DNA of 64,000 bases from Floridanema aerugineum (GCF_041929345.1 NZ_JBHFNQ010000143.1:1-64000), one strand, 5' to 3'. Positions 8,818 to 18,607 are shown, counted from the first letter of the stretch. Translations and numbers: made by a program. The notes: generated by a model from the letters alone, not told the origin.

Positions 8818-10875
8818 TTATTTGAGAGGAAAATGAACGACGATTCGCGAGATATTTACTTGACTGCGTGCGATCGTTTCTGGGGTAACTACCCAATTAG
8901 AAAAACCAAACATATCAGAACTATGTCTAGCTTTTAAGAGTAACAAATCATGAGGTTTGAGCATTCGGGAAACTGTGCCTATAGCATTTTCACTAACTCG
9001 CTGAATTTTGACATCGGGGTTTAATGCTAAGGCTTCAATATTAAAAGAAGAACGCTCAGAATTTATGCCTATTTGCAATAACTCCAAAGATGCTTTCAGT
9101 TCTACTGATAGTATTTGCGCTAGGGTTACTGTTTGCTTAAAAGTTGAGGTTGATGTTTGCCCTTCCGAGAAAATTAGAATTATGCGATCGATGTTTTTAA
9201 TCGGTTGAATAAACTGAGCAACTAAGACAGGTACAGTAGCACGATAAATCACTTTATCAATTACACTACCAAAAAAGTTTTCTCTTGTAGTAGAGTAACC
9301 TTTCCAACCACAAACAATTAAATTAGCATTACGTTCTTCCGATGTTCGCAAAATTCCCTTATCAACTGAATCATCAACTCGACTAATAGATTCAACCTTG
9401 GTAACAGCTGCATGAGCAATAGTTTCTGCTGCCATTAAAAGTTGATTAGATCTAGCTTTTGCTTCGCCTGAAATTGGCCCTTGATTATCAGTTAAAATAT
9501 GTAGAGGCAGTAAGGTTCCTTGGCTAGATTTTGCCAAAATTAGGGCAAGTTGTAGTAAATTATCTTCAGTGCTAGGGTTAGCCACAGGGACTAAAATCCG
9601 ATTTGCTAATGATTTTTTACTACTATTAGTAGCACTAAGAGCTTCTACTTTTATTTTGCTACCCCAGCGATCGGTAATCCAAGGAGAAGCAATACAAGTA
9701 ACTAGAATCATAGCAATAATTCCATTAACTGTAGCTTGATCGACTAGTTTAATGTTGTAAGCTACTGTAATTGCTGCTAAGGTAGATGCTGCTTGAGCTA
9801 CTGACAATCCAAACATCACCATAATATCAGGAAATGGCAAACGAAAAACTTTACCTGGTAGCCAAGCTGCGGCAAATTTGCTGATAACTTCTGCCAAAAT
9901 CATCACTCCTGCTATTAACAAAGATTGAGGTTGTTTAAACAGAATTGCGGGATTAATCAACATTCCTACCGAAATCAGAAAAAATGGCACAAATAAAGTA
10001 TTGCCAATAAACTGAATTCGATTCATTAAAGGACTGAGTTGGGGAATTAGTTGAGTGATAGCAATTCCGGCTAAAAATGCGCCGATAATTGGCTCAATTT
10101 CAATTAATTGGGCAGCATAAGATACCACAAATAATGCCGCAATTACAAAGGTAAATTCGGCTCCTTCATCATGTCCAAAACGCCGGAAAAACCATCGCCC
10201 AATAATAGGAAGTCCCCATAAAGTTGCAAAGGTATAGAGGGCGAGTGAAGGAATTAAGAATAACCAAAAGCTGAGGGTGAGACTTCCTTGATGTGCTTTG
10301 ACGACAATGGCGAGAACAAGCAGTGCTAAGACATTAGTAATTAAAGTTCCGCCTAATGTTAAGGTTACGGCTTGCGATCGCATAATACCCTGTTTTGTCA
10401 CCACTGGTAATGCTAAAAGTGTATGGGAAGCAAAACAAGAGGCAACTAATATTGAAGCTAAAAAACCATATCCTAATAGCAACATAGCCCCCGTACCTAA
10501 TACCATTGGTACGGCAAAGGTGGCTAAGCCAAAAACGATCGCATTTTTAGCATTAAGTTTCAAATCGTCAAGGCTAGTTTCTAATCCAGCCATAAACATC
10601 AGAAATAATAATCCTACTGTTCCCAATAAAACGATCGTGCTATCTCGTTGCAAAAGATTAAGTCCATGTGGCCCGACAATTACTCCAGCTAAAATTAAAC
10701 CAACAATTCCCGGTAGTTTGAATCGCTCAAATAACAACGGAGCAATTAACATAATCCCCATTATGATCAGGAAAACTGCAACTGGATTAGTGATTGGACT
10801 AAATATCGCTGAGGATTTCACAAACGCCAGAAGTGAATTCCACCAATTTTGTAGATTCAGCCAAATGTTGCTCAT
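8818..10875 (-). CDS. CPA2-type cation/proton antiporter with two C-terminal Usp-like domains
   Basis: This 685-residue membrane protein has an N-terminal Na+/H+ exchanger domain of about 12 helices (residues 30-405). Within it are GLILAGVIVGPHGL, MAGLETSLDDLK and a long helix with AGIAITQLIPQ. The cytoplasmic part carries two universal-stress-like domains. The first (about 425-555) has RILVPVANPSTEDNLLQLAL and the nucleotide-loop-like CGWKGYSTTRENFFGSVIDKV. The second (about 565-685) is more diverged and lacks a clear ATP loop. The family exchanges Na+ or K+ for protons and is used in salt and pH homeostasis. GAGGTG precedes the ATG. It is a single gene, upstream of which is a 240-bp AT-rich gap to the diguanylate cyclase. 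Confidence 0.9.
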   Translation of the reverse strand: MSNIWLNLQNWWNSLLAFVKSSAIFSPITNPVAVFLIIMGIMLIAPLLFERFKLPGIVGLILAGVIVGPHGLNLLQRDSTIVLLGTVGLLFLMFMAGLETSLDDLKLNAKNAIVFGLATFAVPMVLGTGAMLLLGYGFLASILVASCFASHTLLALPVVTKQGIMRSQAVTLTLGGTLITNVLALLVLAIVVKAHQGSLTLSFWLFLIPSLALYTFATLWGLPIIGRWFFRRFGHDEGAEFTFVIAALFVVSYAAQLIEIEPIIGAFLAGIAITQLIPQLSPLMNRIQFIGNTLFVPFFLISVGMLINPAILFKQPQSLLIAGVMILAEVISKFAAAWLPGKVFRLPFPDIMVMFGLSVAQAASTLAAITVAYNIKLVDQATVNGIIAMILVTCIASPWITDRWGSKIKVEALSATNSSKKSLANRILVPVANPSTEDNLLQLALILAKSSQGTLLPLHILTDNQGPISGEAKARSNQLLMAAETIAHAAVTKVESISRVDDSVDKGILRTSEERNANLIVCGWKGYSTTRENFFGSVIDKVIYRATVPVLVAQFIQPIKNIDRIILIFSEGQTSTSTFKQTVTLAQILSVELKASLELLQIGINSERSSFNIEALALNPDVKIQRVSENAIGTVSRMLKPHDLLLLKARHSSDMFGFSNWVVTPETIARSQVNISRIVVHFPLK

Positions 10876-11116
10876 GAATCACCTCACTATTATTGACTTA
10901 CAGGATTCGTCATCTACTTTAGGTTTGATTAATTGACTAATCGCACCTTAGTTTTTACTCAAAACAGATAGTGGAGACTAAGAAATTTTAGAGTAAAAAT
11001 TAGATTTTAGACAAATGAAGTATAGTTGAACAATTAATTGTCAGGTTTATTCAAAAAGGTAGTTTTGTCACTTTTGAATCAGATTTATTTTTCACTCTGG
11101 CGATGATTGCGGCAAA

Positions 11117-13147
11117 TTAACTGGCGACAATTACGCGATCGCGCCCCTGCGCCTTAGCTTGATACAAAGCTATGTCAGCTGCTTGAATTACCATGTCACC
11201 TGTTATGCCATGTTGGGGGAAAATTCCTACACCTAAAGATAGAGTAATAGTGCCTAATTGTTGATTACGGCTGTGTAAATTTAAATGCTTAATTCCTTCG
11301 CGAATTTGTTCGGCTCTTTGTAGGGTAACGCTTAAATCAGCTTCCGGCAAAATTATCAGTAATTCCTCTCCGCCAAAGCGACAAGCGATATCCGATCCCC
11401 GAATATTTTTCTTAAGAAAAATTCCTAATTCTCGGAGTACTGTATCTCCTGCATCATGACCAAAAGTATCATTAAATCGTTTAAAGTGATCGATATCTAA
11501 CATAATAATGCCCACAGTTTGTTGCTTGCGTTCGGCACGACTAACTTCTCGTTCTAGGGATTCTTCCAAATAACGCCGATTAAACAAACCTGTGAGGGAA
11601 TCGCGAATACTTTGTTGCTGTAAAGCTTCGTGTAATTTTAAGTTAGCCAAGGCTAAAGCAATTTGTTCTGCTACAGTAATCGCTAATTCTCGTTTAGACT
11701 GGGTAAAAGCTCCGGTTTCAGTTGCACTTAAATATAAAACTCCTAAAGCTTCTCCTTGTGCCATCATGGGTACACAAAGAGATTCAACAGTTGGTAAATC
11801 ATGGTGCCTATGTTTGCAGTTAATCATAGTACGAGAAGATTCCTGTAAATGCGATCGTCCACGTCGCAATCCCCAACATTCATTAGGTGTAAATATCATC
11901 TCAGTAGTGGCGTTAGCATCGCCCCAACTAGCAACAGCAGAAACTAATTGTTTGGAGTTGCTCATCACAAATACTGCTCCTGACATATTAGGAAACAACG
12001 GCTTAATTAATTGAGCAATATTGTGATAAGCTTCTTCAGTTGTTAAACAAGCTTGCAAGATATTACTCATTTCACCTAAGAGAACAATCTCTTGATTACG
12101 GGCTGACAGTTCTCTTACCCAGCGAGTTAGTCTTTCATTAGTTTCCTGCAAAGTTTCTTCTGTGTGCAAACGCTCAGTAATATCCCGTAAAATCAGGGTT
12201 AATACTTTGCCTGTTATAAATTCTAATTGAGAAGCCGAAGCTTCTATAGGAAATTCTCTACCATTTTTGTGTCGCCCGAAAATTTTATAATTTCCTATCA
12301 AGATTTTATGGAACATATTAACATAGTCAATTTCATTATTTGACTGAGGATTTTCTAATGAACCAAAGGAAACTAAGAATTCAATTGGCTGGCGTAAAAC
12401 TTCCTCTGCCCTGTAGCCAAAAATATTCTCTGCACCTTGATTAAATAAAGTAATTTCCCCCTTTTCATCTAGAGAAATAATCGCATCTTTCGCTCTGTCT
12501 AAAATTCCTGCCAATCTCACGCCAGCCGCAAATAACGCTTCTTCAGTACCTTTAATAATTGTCACATCTTGATTTATTTCAATAATTTTATTGGGTTGAT
12601 TTTTCCCATCTCTTTTCAATACCCAACGGCTGTAAACTGCTATTTGTGTACCGTCAGATTTGGTATGGATTAATTCTCCTTCCCAGTATCCTTTTTGGCA
12701 AACTTTAGCTTCTATTTCTGACAAAGGTCTAGGAAATTGGGTTTTTAGCAGAGTATTATAAGGTTTGGCTATTGCTTCATGTTTGGAGAAACCATACATT
12801 TTTTCTGCACCCTGATTCCAAAAGCTAATTATGTTATTTAAGTCTCGAATCAGAATGGCATTATCAACTAAATCTAGCAGTTCTGCTTGCTCTTGGACAA
12901 GTTTTTGGGTACGCTCATTCTCAATAATTTGAAGTTGAATTTCCTGATAAGCTTGTCGCAACTCTAGGATAGTATGAGCCAGTTGCGTTTCTAGTTGGCT
13001 TTTCGCTGGCAGCAACGTCGGTTCAACTTCTGGCTTGGTAACTAAAGTTTCTCTTATTGATAGCTGTTGGTTTAATTCACCAGATTTCATGGCAATTTCT
13101 TCTAATAATTGCAGTTCTTTTGATTGGGCATTTTGGTTGTGTTCCAT
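11117..13147 (-). CDS. PAS-PAS-GAF-GGDEF diguanylate cyclase
   Basis: This 676-residue soluble signalling protein should make c-di-GMP from two GTP. An N-terminal coiled coil (residues 50-90) is followed by PAS 1 (about 85-195), PAS 2 with a PAC segment (about 205-330), a GAF domain (about 350-505) and GGDEF (about 510-676). The active site reads RFGGEELLIILPE, a competent GGEEL signature. RGSD sits five residues before it, so the product-inhibition I-site is present. LDIDHFKRFNDTFGHDAGD, the metal-binding region, is also intact. No EAL domain follows. GAF or PAS ligands cannot be read. No partner gene is adjacent. Confidence 0.93.
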   Translation of the reverse strand: MEHNQNAQSKELQLLEEIAMKSGELNQQLSIRETLVTKPEVEPTLLPAKSQLETQLAHTILELRQAYQEIQLQIIENERTQKLVQEQAELLDLVDNAILIRDLNNIISFWNQGAEKMYGFSKHEAIAKPYNTLLKTQFPRPLSEIEAKVCQKGYWEGELIHTKSDGTQIAVYSRWVLKRDGKNQPNKIIEINQDVTIIKGTEEALFAAGVRLAGILDRAKDAIISLDEKGEITLFNQGAENIFGYRAEEVLRQPIEFLVSFGSLENPQSNNEIDYVNMFHKILIGNYKIFGRHKNGREFPIEASASQLEFITGKVLTLILRDITERLHTEETLQETNERLTRWVRELSARNQEIVLLGEMSNILQACLTTEEAYHNIAQLIKPLFPNMSGAVFVMSNSKQLVSAVASWGDANATTEMIFTPNECWGLRRGRSHLQESSRTMINCKHRHHDLPTVESLCVPMMAQGEALGVLYLSATETGAFTQSKRELAITVAEQIALALANLKLHEALQQQSIRDSLTGLFNRRYLEESLEREVSRAERKQQTVGIIMLDIDHFKRFNDTFGHDAGDTVLRELGIFLKKNIRGSDIACRFGGEELLIILPEADLSVTLQRAEQIREGIKHLNLHSRNQQLGTITLSLGVGIFPQHGITGDMVIQAADIALYQAKAQGRDRVIVAS

Positions 13148-13744
13148 GTGATTTATACGGGTGTTATTAACTATTAAAGTTAGTAAATTAAAAAGTCCGA
13201 ACTAAAAGCAAAATAAAAACTTGCTTTTGGCATCGACTAATTAATTTTTTGTATTCATTACTGAAATCATTATGACAATTACTATTCAATTGCTAATTTT
13301 TATAGCTATCTAGTGATATTAGTTAGATGCTAATTTAAGCGATCGACTTTAGTTGTTAGTAATCATCAAATTTATGCAAATCAGGTTAAGTAACTATAAT
13401 TTAGCAAAAAGGATCAATAGATTTGGCAAATAAAAGAATAATTTAATACTTTTAAGAATATTTTTGGTTTTTTTAAATAAATTATAAAAAAGTAAGAAAA
13501 ATTAATTTATTCCCGATTGCTTAATATTCCTTTATCTGCTTGATTTTACCAAAGTAAATCTGATTGTCTAACAAAGTTTTCTTGATATTAAGGTTCGTAG
13601 TGGGTAGTGGGTAGTTGGGATTCCTACTACCTACTACCAATTCCCAACCCTCACCATACTAGTAACCAGCAACTTAGAGCTAGATACATGAAAAGAGATT
13701 TTAGTTAAATTTTGTAATTAATAAAGTTATTTTCTTGACAACTG
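13148..13744. other. AT-rich intergenic region with one hairpin repeat
   Basis: About 600 bases without a credible gene, very rich in A+T. The only structure I see is a palindromic repeat at 13597-13649, with GTAGTGGGTAGTGGGTAG on one side and CCTACTACCTACTACC on the other. The same kind of repeat recurs at 60856-60920 and 62187-62381. It must hold the divergent promoters of the flanking genes, but no clear -10/-35 pair can be assigned. Confidence 0.6.
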
Positions 13745-14281
13745 ATGAGCTTAATTATTTGTCCGGGGATTCACGAACCAACATTAACAGAGAGCTTTCT
13801 GGCGGAATTAAAAGTAAAAAATCAGCAAAAACCGGGAAATATCTTGATTTTTCCAATTCAAGATTACCCAGCTTATTCATCGGGGCATATTTTGCACTTT
13901 ATGTGTGAAAATCATTCTTTATCTTCACCGATCGCAATGATTAGCTTCAGCGCTGGAGTTGTGGGAGCAATAGGCGCAGCTTGGGGATGGCAACTCTTAG
14001 GAGGTAAAGTCACAGCTTTCATTGCCTTAGATGGTTGGGGTGTACCTTTAACAGGTAGCTTTCCCATTCATCGACTTAGCCATGACTACTTTACCCATTG
14101 GAGTTCGGCTTTACTAGGGAGTGGCGAGGATAGCTTCTATGCTGCACCATCAGTGGAACATTTGGAACTTTGGCGACAACCCCAAACAGTTGTCGGTTAC
14201 TCGATAGACAAGTCAGAACAGAAAAGGCGGACCACAGCCGCCCAATTTTTAACTATGTTGTTAGACAGATACAAAACGTAA
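13745..14281 (+). CDS. Conserved alpha/beta-hydrolase-like protein
   Basis: This 178-residue protein begins MSLIICPGIHEP and contains AMISFSAGVVGAIGAAWGWQL near residues 63-82. SFSAG resembles a nucleophile elbow (G/S-x-S-x-G) followed by a small-residue helix, as in alpha/beta hydrolases. FIALDGWGVPL could carry an acid, and a His (for example in the HDYFTHW segment) could complete a triad. I do not assign a substrate. The family appears conserved in cyanobacteria, from memory. It is shorter than a full hydrolase (usually over 220). No strong ribosome binding site is seen before the ATG. It precedes ilvB by 355 bases. Confidence 0.65.
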   Translation: MSLIICPGIHEPTLTESFLAELKVKNQQKPGNILIFPIQDYPAYSSGHILHFMCENHSLSSPIAMISFSAGVVGAIGAAWGWQLLGGKVTAFIALDGWGVPLTGSFPIHRLSHDYFTHWSSALLGSGEDSFYAAPSVEHLELWRQPQTVVGYSIDKSEQKRRTTAAQFLTMLLDRYKT

Positions 14282-14636
14282 AAGTTTTAGATACAATTTC
14301 ATGTAAGGTAAAGTTCCGCAAATTAGATGTAAAAAGTGTAGAGAACTCAGAAATTGTTGTGGCAGCATGATACATATTCACAAGCAAAGCGGACAATTTT
14401 TTCTAAATGGCTTTGCTGGTAAGTATTTTAGGCATTTGCTTCAGCTATAATCCTGTTTTATTTCCCCCGAGCGATTTTAGAAATATTAAAAAGATGGGTA
14501 TGTTTAGTTTTGCCTAAAGAAATCCGTATAAAAATTGTATGTAGGAACAGGAATCAGGAGAGCTAAACATAAAGTATTATTAGATACAAATTTCTCCAGC
14601 AATTTATTTGTCGTCTATAGTGAGGTATGAAATCCC
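14282..14636. other. Intergenic region upstream of ilvB
   Basis: About 355 bases with no credible gene or repeat. It presumably holds the ilvB promoter and leader. I looked for a run of Leu, Val or Ile codons as in attenuation peptides and found no convincing leader peptide. Confidence 0.4.
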
Positions 14637-16514
14637 GTGTCTACTCAAACCGTAACTTCCAAAGAATCCAGTGGTGGAGAGGAAAACTCAGCCCCTCATG
14701 CCATACGCGCCACAGGTGCATTTGCTTTGCTCGATAGTCTCAAGCGTCATGGCGTAAAGCATATTTTCGGTTATCCAGGTGGGGCAATTCTGCCGATTTA
14801 TGATGAAGTCTATCGTGCAGAAGCAGCAGGCGATATCAAGCATTTCTTGGTCAGACATGAACAGGGTGCGGCTCATGCTGCTGATGGTTATGCGCGGGCA
14901 ACTGGTAAAGTGGGTGTATGCTTCGGTACTTCAGGGCCGGGAGCGACTAACCTAGTAACTGGGATTGGGACAGCTTATATGGACTCAATTCCGATCGTAG
15001 TCATTACCGGACAAGTACCACGCGCTGCAATTGGTACCGATGCCTTCCAAGAAATTGATATTTATGGAATTACTCTACCAATTGTTAAACATTCTTATGT
15101 AGTCCGCGACCCAAGAGACATGGCGAGAATCGTGGCAGAAGCATTCCACATCGCCAGCACAGGTCGTCCGGGGCCAGTTTTAATTGATGTGCCTAAAGAT
15201 GTAGGATTAGAAGAATTTGATTATGTGCCAGTAGAACCGGGTTCGGTGAAATTGCACGGTTATCGCCCTACATTTAAAGGTAATCCTCGGCAAATTAACC
15301 AAGCAATTAATTTAATTCGGGAAGCGCATCGACCACTATTATATGTGGGTGGTGGTGCGATCGCAGCGAGCGCCCATTCCGAAATCAAAGAATTAGCTGA
15401 ATGTTTCCAAATCCCAGTCACTACTACCTTGATGGGTAAGGGTGCTTTTGATGAAAATCACCCCTTGGCATTGGGAATGTTGGGAATGCACGGCACCGCT
15501 TATGCTAACTTTGCCGTTACAGAATGCGACTTGTTAATCGCTGTCGGTGCGCGTTTTGATGACCGGGTAACAGGTAAATTAGATGAATTTGCCTCCCGTG
15601 CGAAAGTGATTCATATCGACATTGACCCCGCAGAAGTTGGTAAATGTCGTGCTCCCGACGTGCCCATTGTTGGTGATGTGCGCCAAGTTTTGATGGAGTT
15701 GCTGCGCCGTTGTCATGAAACAGGCGTTTGTGGAAATCTCGATCAAACTAAGGAATGGTTGGAACGAGTTAATCGCTGGCAACATGAGTATCCTTTGGTA
15801 GTGCCTCACTATCCTGATGTGCTGTCTCCGCAAGAAGTGGTTGTAGAATTGTGGAAACAAGCTCCTGATGTTTGCTATACCACTGATGTTGGTCAACACC
15901 AAATGTGGGCGGCGCAATTCTTGAAAAATGCCCCCCGGAAGTGGATTTCCAGCGCTGGTTTAGGCACAATGGGTTTTGGAATGCCTGCGGCTATGGGTGC
16001 TAAAGTGGCGCTAGGTGATGAACAAGTAATTTGTATTGCTGGAGATGCCAGCATCCAAATGAATATTCAGGAGTTGGGAACGATCTCGCAGTATGGTATC
16101 GATATCAAAACCGTGATTATTAATAACGGTTGGCAAGGTATGGTGCGCCAGTGGCAAGAAACTTTCTATGAAGGGCATTATTCGGCATCGAATATGGAAT
16201 CGGGAATGCCTGACATCGTGAAGTTGGCGGAAGCTTACGGCATGAAGGGGATTGTGGTTCGCAAACGGGAAGAGTTGAAGGATGCGATCGCCGAAATGTT
16301 AGCACACAAAGGTTCTGTGTTGCTAGAAGTTCATGTCAAACGCGATGAAAACTGCTATCCAATGGTTGCTCCTGGTAAGAGCAATGCACAGATGCTCGGT
16401 TTGCCGGAACGTCCGAAAACCGATCAAGCCGCTGAGTTAATTTACTGCCATCATTGCGGTGCGAAGAATGTTTCAACTAACCATTTCTGCCCAGAATGTG
16501 GCACGAAATTGTAA
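14637..16514 (+). CDS. ilvB: Acetolactate synthase large subunit with zinc-ribbon tail
   Basis: IlvB condenses pyruvate units (or pyruvate with 2-oxobutyrate) in valine, leucine and isoleucine synthesis, using thiamine diphosphate, Mg and FAD. The 625-residue protein starts at GTG. It has the catalytic Glu in VRHEQGAAHAADGYAR, the FAD domain near ALGMLGMHGTAYANFAV, and the ThDP motif GDASIQMNI...INN. The last 24 residues form a CxxC-x11-CxxC zinc-ribbon-like knuckle (YCHHCGAKN and HFCPECGTKL) appended after the normal C-terminus. No ilvN follows. A hairpin terminator lies just downstream, so it is transcribed alone. Confidence 0.96.
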   Translation: MSTQTVTSKESSGGEENSAPHAIRATGAFALLDSLKRHGVKHIFGYPGGAILPIYDEVYRAEAAGDIKHFLVRHEQGAAHAADGYARATGKVGVCFGTSGPGATNLVTGIGTAYMDSIPIVVITGQVPRAAIGTDAFQEIDIYGITLPIVKHSYVVRDPRDMARIVAEAFHIASTGRPGPVLIDVPKDVGLEEFDYVPVEPGSVKLHGYRPTFKGNPRQINQAINLIREAHRPLLYVGGGAIAASAHSEIKELAECFQIPVTTTLMGKGAFDENHPLALGMLGMHGTAYANFAVTECDLLIAVGARFDDRVTGKLDEFASRAKVIHIDIDPAEVGKCRAPDVPIVGDVRQVLMELLRRCHETGVCGNLDQTKEWLERVNRWQHEYPLVVPHYPDVLSPQEVVVELWKQAPDVCYTTDVGQHQMWAAQFLKNAPRKWISSAGLGTMGFGMPAAMGAKVALGDEQVICIAGDASIQMNIQELGTISQYGIDIKTVIINNGWQGMVRQWQETFYEGHYSASNMESGMPDIVKLAEAYGMKGIVVRKREELKDAIAEMLAHKGSVLLEVHVKRDENCYPMVAPGKSNAQMLGLPERPKTDQAAELIYCHHCGAKNVSTNHFCPECGTKL

Positions 16515-16541
16515 GTTCATTTTCCACTAATTAAGATAGTC

Positions 16542-16570
16542 TAGGGGCGTGAATATTCACGCCTCTTTTT
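16542..16570 (+). terminator. Rho-independent terminator after ilvB
   Basis: A perfect palindrome GGCGTGAATATTCACGCC (16546-16563) is followed by TCTTTTT. It lies 28 bases after the ilvB stop codon and before the CDF gene. Confidence 0.85.
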
Positions 16571-16617
16571 ATCAGGCTAATTGTTTATAGTAGGGATTTT
16601 CTGTAAGAGATATAGTG

Positions 16618-17547
16618 ATGGGACAAGATCATAACCACCAACATCATCATCATGAACATACTCATGGTTTAACTAATTACAGTCGAGCTTTTACAATTGG
16701 TTTAATTCTTAATATCGGCTTCGTGTTTATTGAAGCTATTTATGGTTTCTTGGCTCATTCAGTGGCTTTACTTGCTGATGCTGGGCATAATTTAAGCGAT
16801 GTATTAGGTTTAGTATTAGCTTGGGTTGCGACTATTCTTTCTCAGCGTAAGCCATCACACCGTTATACTTATGGTTGGCGACGTTCTTCTATATTAGCGG
16901 CTTTGTTAAATGCGATCTTTTTACTAATAGCTGTAGGCGCAATTTCTTGGGAAGCAATTGGGCGTTTTATCCATCCTAAACCTGTAGCGGGAGGAATAAT
17001 TATTGCTGTCGCAGCGGTAGGTATTGTAATTAATACGATAACGGCTTTAATGTTTTTGTCTGGACGAAAGACGGATTTAAATATTCGGGCGGCTTTTCTG
17101 CACATGGCAGCTGATGCGTTGGTATCAGTGGGTGTGGTGTTAGCGGGAATTGTGATTGTGTTTACTGGCTGGCTGTGGTTAGATCCGACAATGAGTTTGA
17201 TAATTAGTGGGGTGATTATTGTCGGAACTTGGGAATTGTTGAGAGATTCTTTTAATTTAGCGATCGATGCTGTACCCGCAGGAATTGAACCGTTGGCTGT
17301 GTTAACTTATTTAAGAGAACGTCCCGGAGTTAGTCAAGTTCATGATTTACATATTTGGGCAATGAGTACTACAGAAACGGCACTAACTGCTCATTTGGTA
17401 ATGCCTGATGGACATCCCGGCGATGCTTTTTTATCCCAAACTTGTCATGAAATTCACGATCATTTTGGCATTGAACATACAACTCTGCAAATAGAAACTG
17501 GCGATCCAAATCATCCTTGTGTATTGGAACCAGATCATGTGATTTGA
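16618..17547 (+). CDS. Cation diffusion facilitator (zinc/cobalt-type exporter)
   Basis: This 309-residue CDF transporter should export a divalent metal such as Zn2+ in exchange for protons. The N-terminus is His-rich (DHNHQHHHHEHTHG). Six helices span residues about 20-210, with the metal-site motif HSVALLADAGHNLSD (helix II, HxxxD type) and HMAADALVSVGVVLAG (helix V, HxxxD). The C-terminal cytoplasmic domain has VHDLHIWAMSTTE and HFGIEHTTLQIE. HxxxD on both helices is typical of Zn-type CDFs. A GTG lies one codon upstream at 16615; I take the ATG. It follows ilvB after a terminator and is probably independent. Its metal specificity is inferred. Confidence 0.93.
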   Translation: MGQDHNHQHHHHEHTHGLTNYSRAFTIGLILNIGFVFIEAIYGFLAHSVALLADAGHNLSDVLGLVLAWVATILSQRKPSHRYTYGWRRSSILAALLNAIFLLIAVGAISWEAIGRFIHPKPVAGGIIIAVAAVGIVINTITALMFLSGRKTDLNIRAAFLHMAADALVSVGVVLAGIVIVFTGWLWLDPTMSLIISGVIIVGTWELLRDSFNLAIDAVPAGIEPLAVLTYLRERPGVSQVHDLHIWAMSTTETALTAHLVMPDGHPGDAFLSQTCHEIHDHFGIEHTTLQIETGDPNHPCVLEPDHVI

Positions 17548-17757
17548 AAATGGAGATCCCCCTAAATCCCCCTTACCAAGGGGGACTTAAAATAGAGATC
17601 CCCCTAAATCCCCCTTACCAAGGGGGACTTAAAAATCTTGTGATTTGAAAACAGAGATCCCCCTAAATCCCCCTTAGCAAGGGAAACTTAAAAATCTTGT
17701 GATTTGAAAACAGAGATCCCCCTAAATCCCCCTTACCAAGGGGGACTTAAAACAGGA
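17538..17757. repeat. Tandem GATCCCCCTAAATCCCCC repeats, four copies
   Basis: Four copies of GATCCCCCTAAATCCCCC followed by TTACCAAGGGGGACTTAAAA start near 17554, 17598, 17656 and 17716. Copies 3 and 4 also carry the preceding TGTGATTTGAAAA, which matches the last bases of the CDF gene at 17538-17550. The duplicated unit thus includes the gene's 3' end. Each unit forms a CCCCCTT/AAGGGGG hairpin. A related repeat lies at 62236-62325. Confidence 0.85.
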
Positions 17758-17770
17758 TTTTATGTCCTTT

Positions 17771-18607
17771 TTAAGCAGGTAACTGTGAGATAAATTCAGC
17801 CAAAGTTTCACAAGTCCAAGCTTGACGGTTTAACCGCTTTAATTCCTCAATTGTTAATCCTTCTAATCTCTGAATTACCTCTGGGGAAACTGAAGTGAAA
17901 CGATCTGACAGTGCCTCTAAAATAGAGCTTTTTAAACCTTGTTGTAATCCTTGTTGTAATCCTTGTTGTAATCCTTTTTCGAGGATTTCTTGATAAATGA
18001 CTGATTCTCTCATAATGTCCTCGCGAAATAGTTGATTAATCAAGTTTTTTTCAAAACGCAAACCTGCTAAAATACTACTGATAGCTGTTAGCATCCCCCT
18101 TTCGTTGACTGTTTCAATTTTAGCTAATTGCTGGGAGACTTGAGTAAGTAGCTCTGAGGGAGTTTCTGTGCGGCATAAGGTTGCTAAGGGTAAGAGGGCG
18201 GAATTTTGTAATAAGGGTTCGGGATCTTGCTGCCAAATGCGGATTATTTGGTAACGATGTCGGGTATCTCCGAGGCGAAAAGTATCTTTTAATTTGGTAG
18301 CTGCGGGTGATGGTTTGAGCAGGATAATTGCCTGGGTGACTGGTAGGCGATAGCGTCGGTAAAGTCGCACCCAATAATCTAACATTCTTAAGGGTAAGGG
18401 TGGTTCTCCTTCGACTTCTACCTCGAATTCCAGATGCAATATCTGGTTAGTGGTGCGTAAAAAGGTGAGATGATCGGCGCGAATTGGTTCAATGCTTAAT
18501 TCGGTTTTGAGGATTTCCACTGATGTGGGGGTTTCTCCTAATATCCAAGTGGCGAATTCTCTGGGGTAGGTTTCTGATAGGTATTTACAAGCGTTATCAA
18601 AAGCCAT
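17771..18607 (-). CDS. Rpn/PD-(D/E)XK family nuclease-like protein
   Basis: This 278-residue protein resembles the Rpn (recombination-promoting nuclease, formerly transposase-like YhgA) and related PD-(D/E)XK families common in cyanobacteria. Residues about 40-110 carry HLTFLRTTNQILHLEFEVEVEG and an AIILLKP segment, matching a nuclease core with E/E-x-E. A C-terminal DUF4351-like helical region (residues 225-278) has LEALSDRFTSVSPEVIQRLEGLT. The linker GLQQ-GLQQ-GLQQ-GL is made by three 12-base tandem repeats at about 17938-17973, prone to slippage and length change. It lies alone and has no inverted repeats typical of an IS. Function in the host is unknown. Confidence 0.75.
   Translation of the reverse strand: MAFDNACKYLSETYPREFATWILGETPTSVEILKTELSIEPIRADHLTFLRTTNQILHLEFEVEVEGEPPLPLRMLDYWVRLYRRYRLPVTQAIILLKPSPAATKLKDTFRLGDTRHRYQIIRIWQQDPEPLLQNSALLPLATLCRTETPSELLTQVSQQLAKIETVNERGMLTAISSILAGLRFEKNLINQLFREDIMRESVIYQEILEKGLQQGLQQGLQQGLKSSILEALSDRFTSVSPEVIQRLEGLTIEELKRLNRQAWTCETLAEFISQLPA

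Noticed and set aside
17550..17757. CRISPR array
   Set aside because: The four units are adjacent direct repeats with no unique spacers of constant length, and no cas genes are near. The 8-bp array at 43873 is also not CRISPR.
17771..18607. Insertion sequence carrying a Rpn-type transposase
   Set aside because: No terminal inverted repeats or target duplication flank the gene. The repeats at 17538-17757 are tandem and downstream only.
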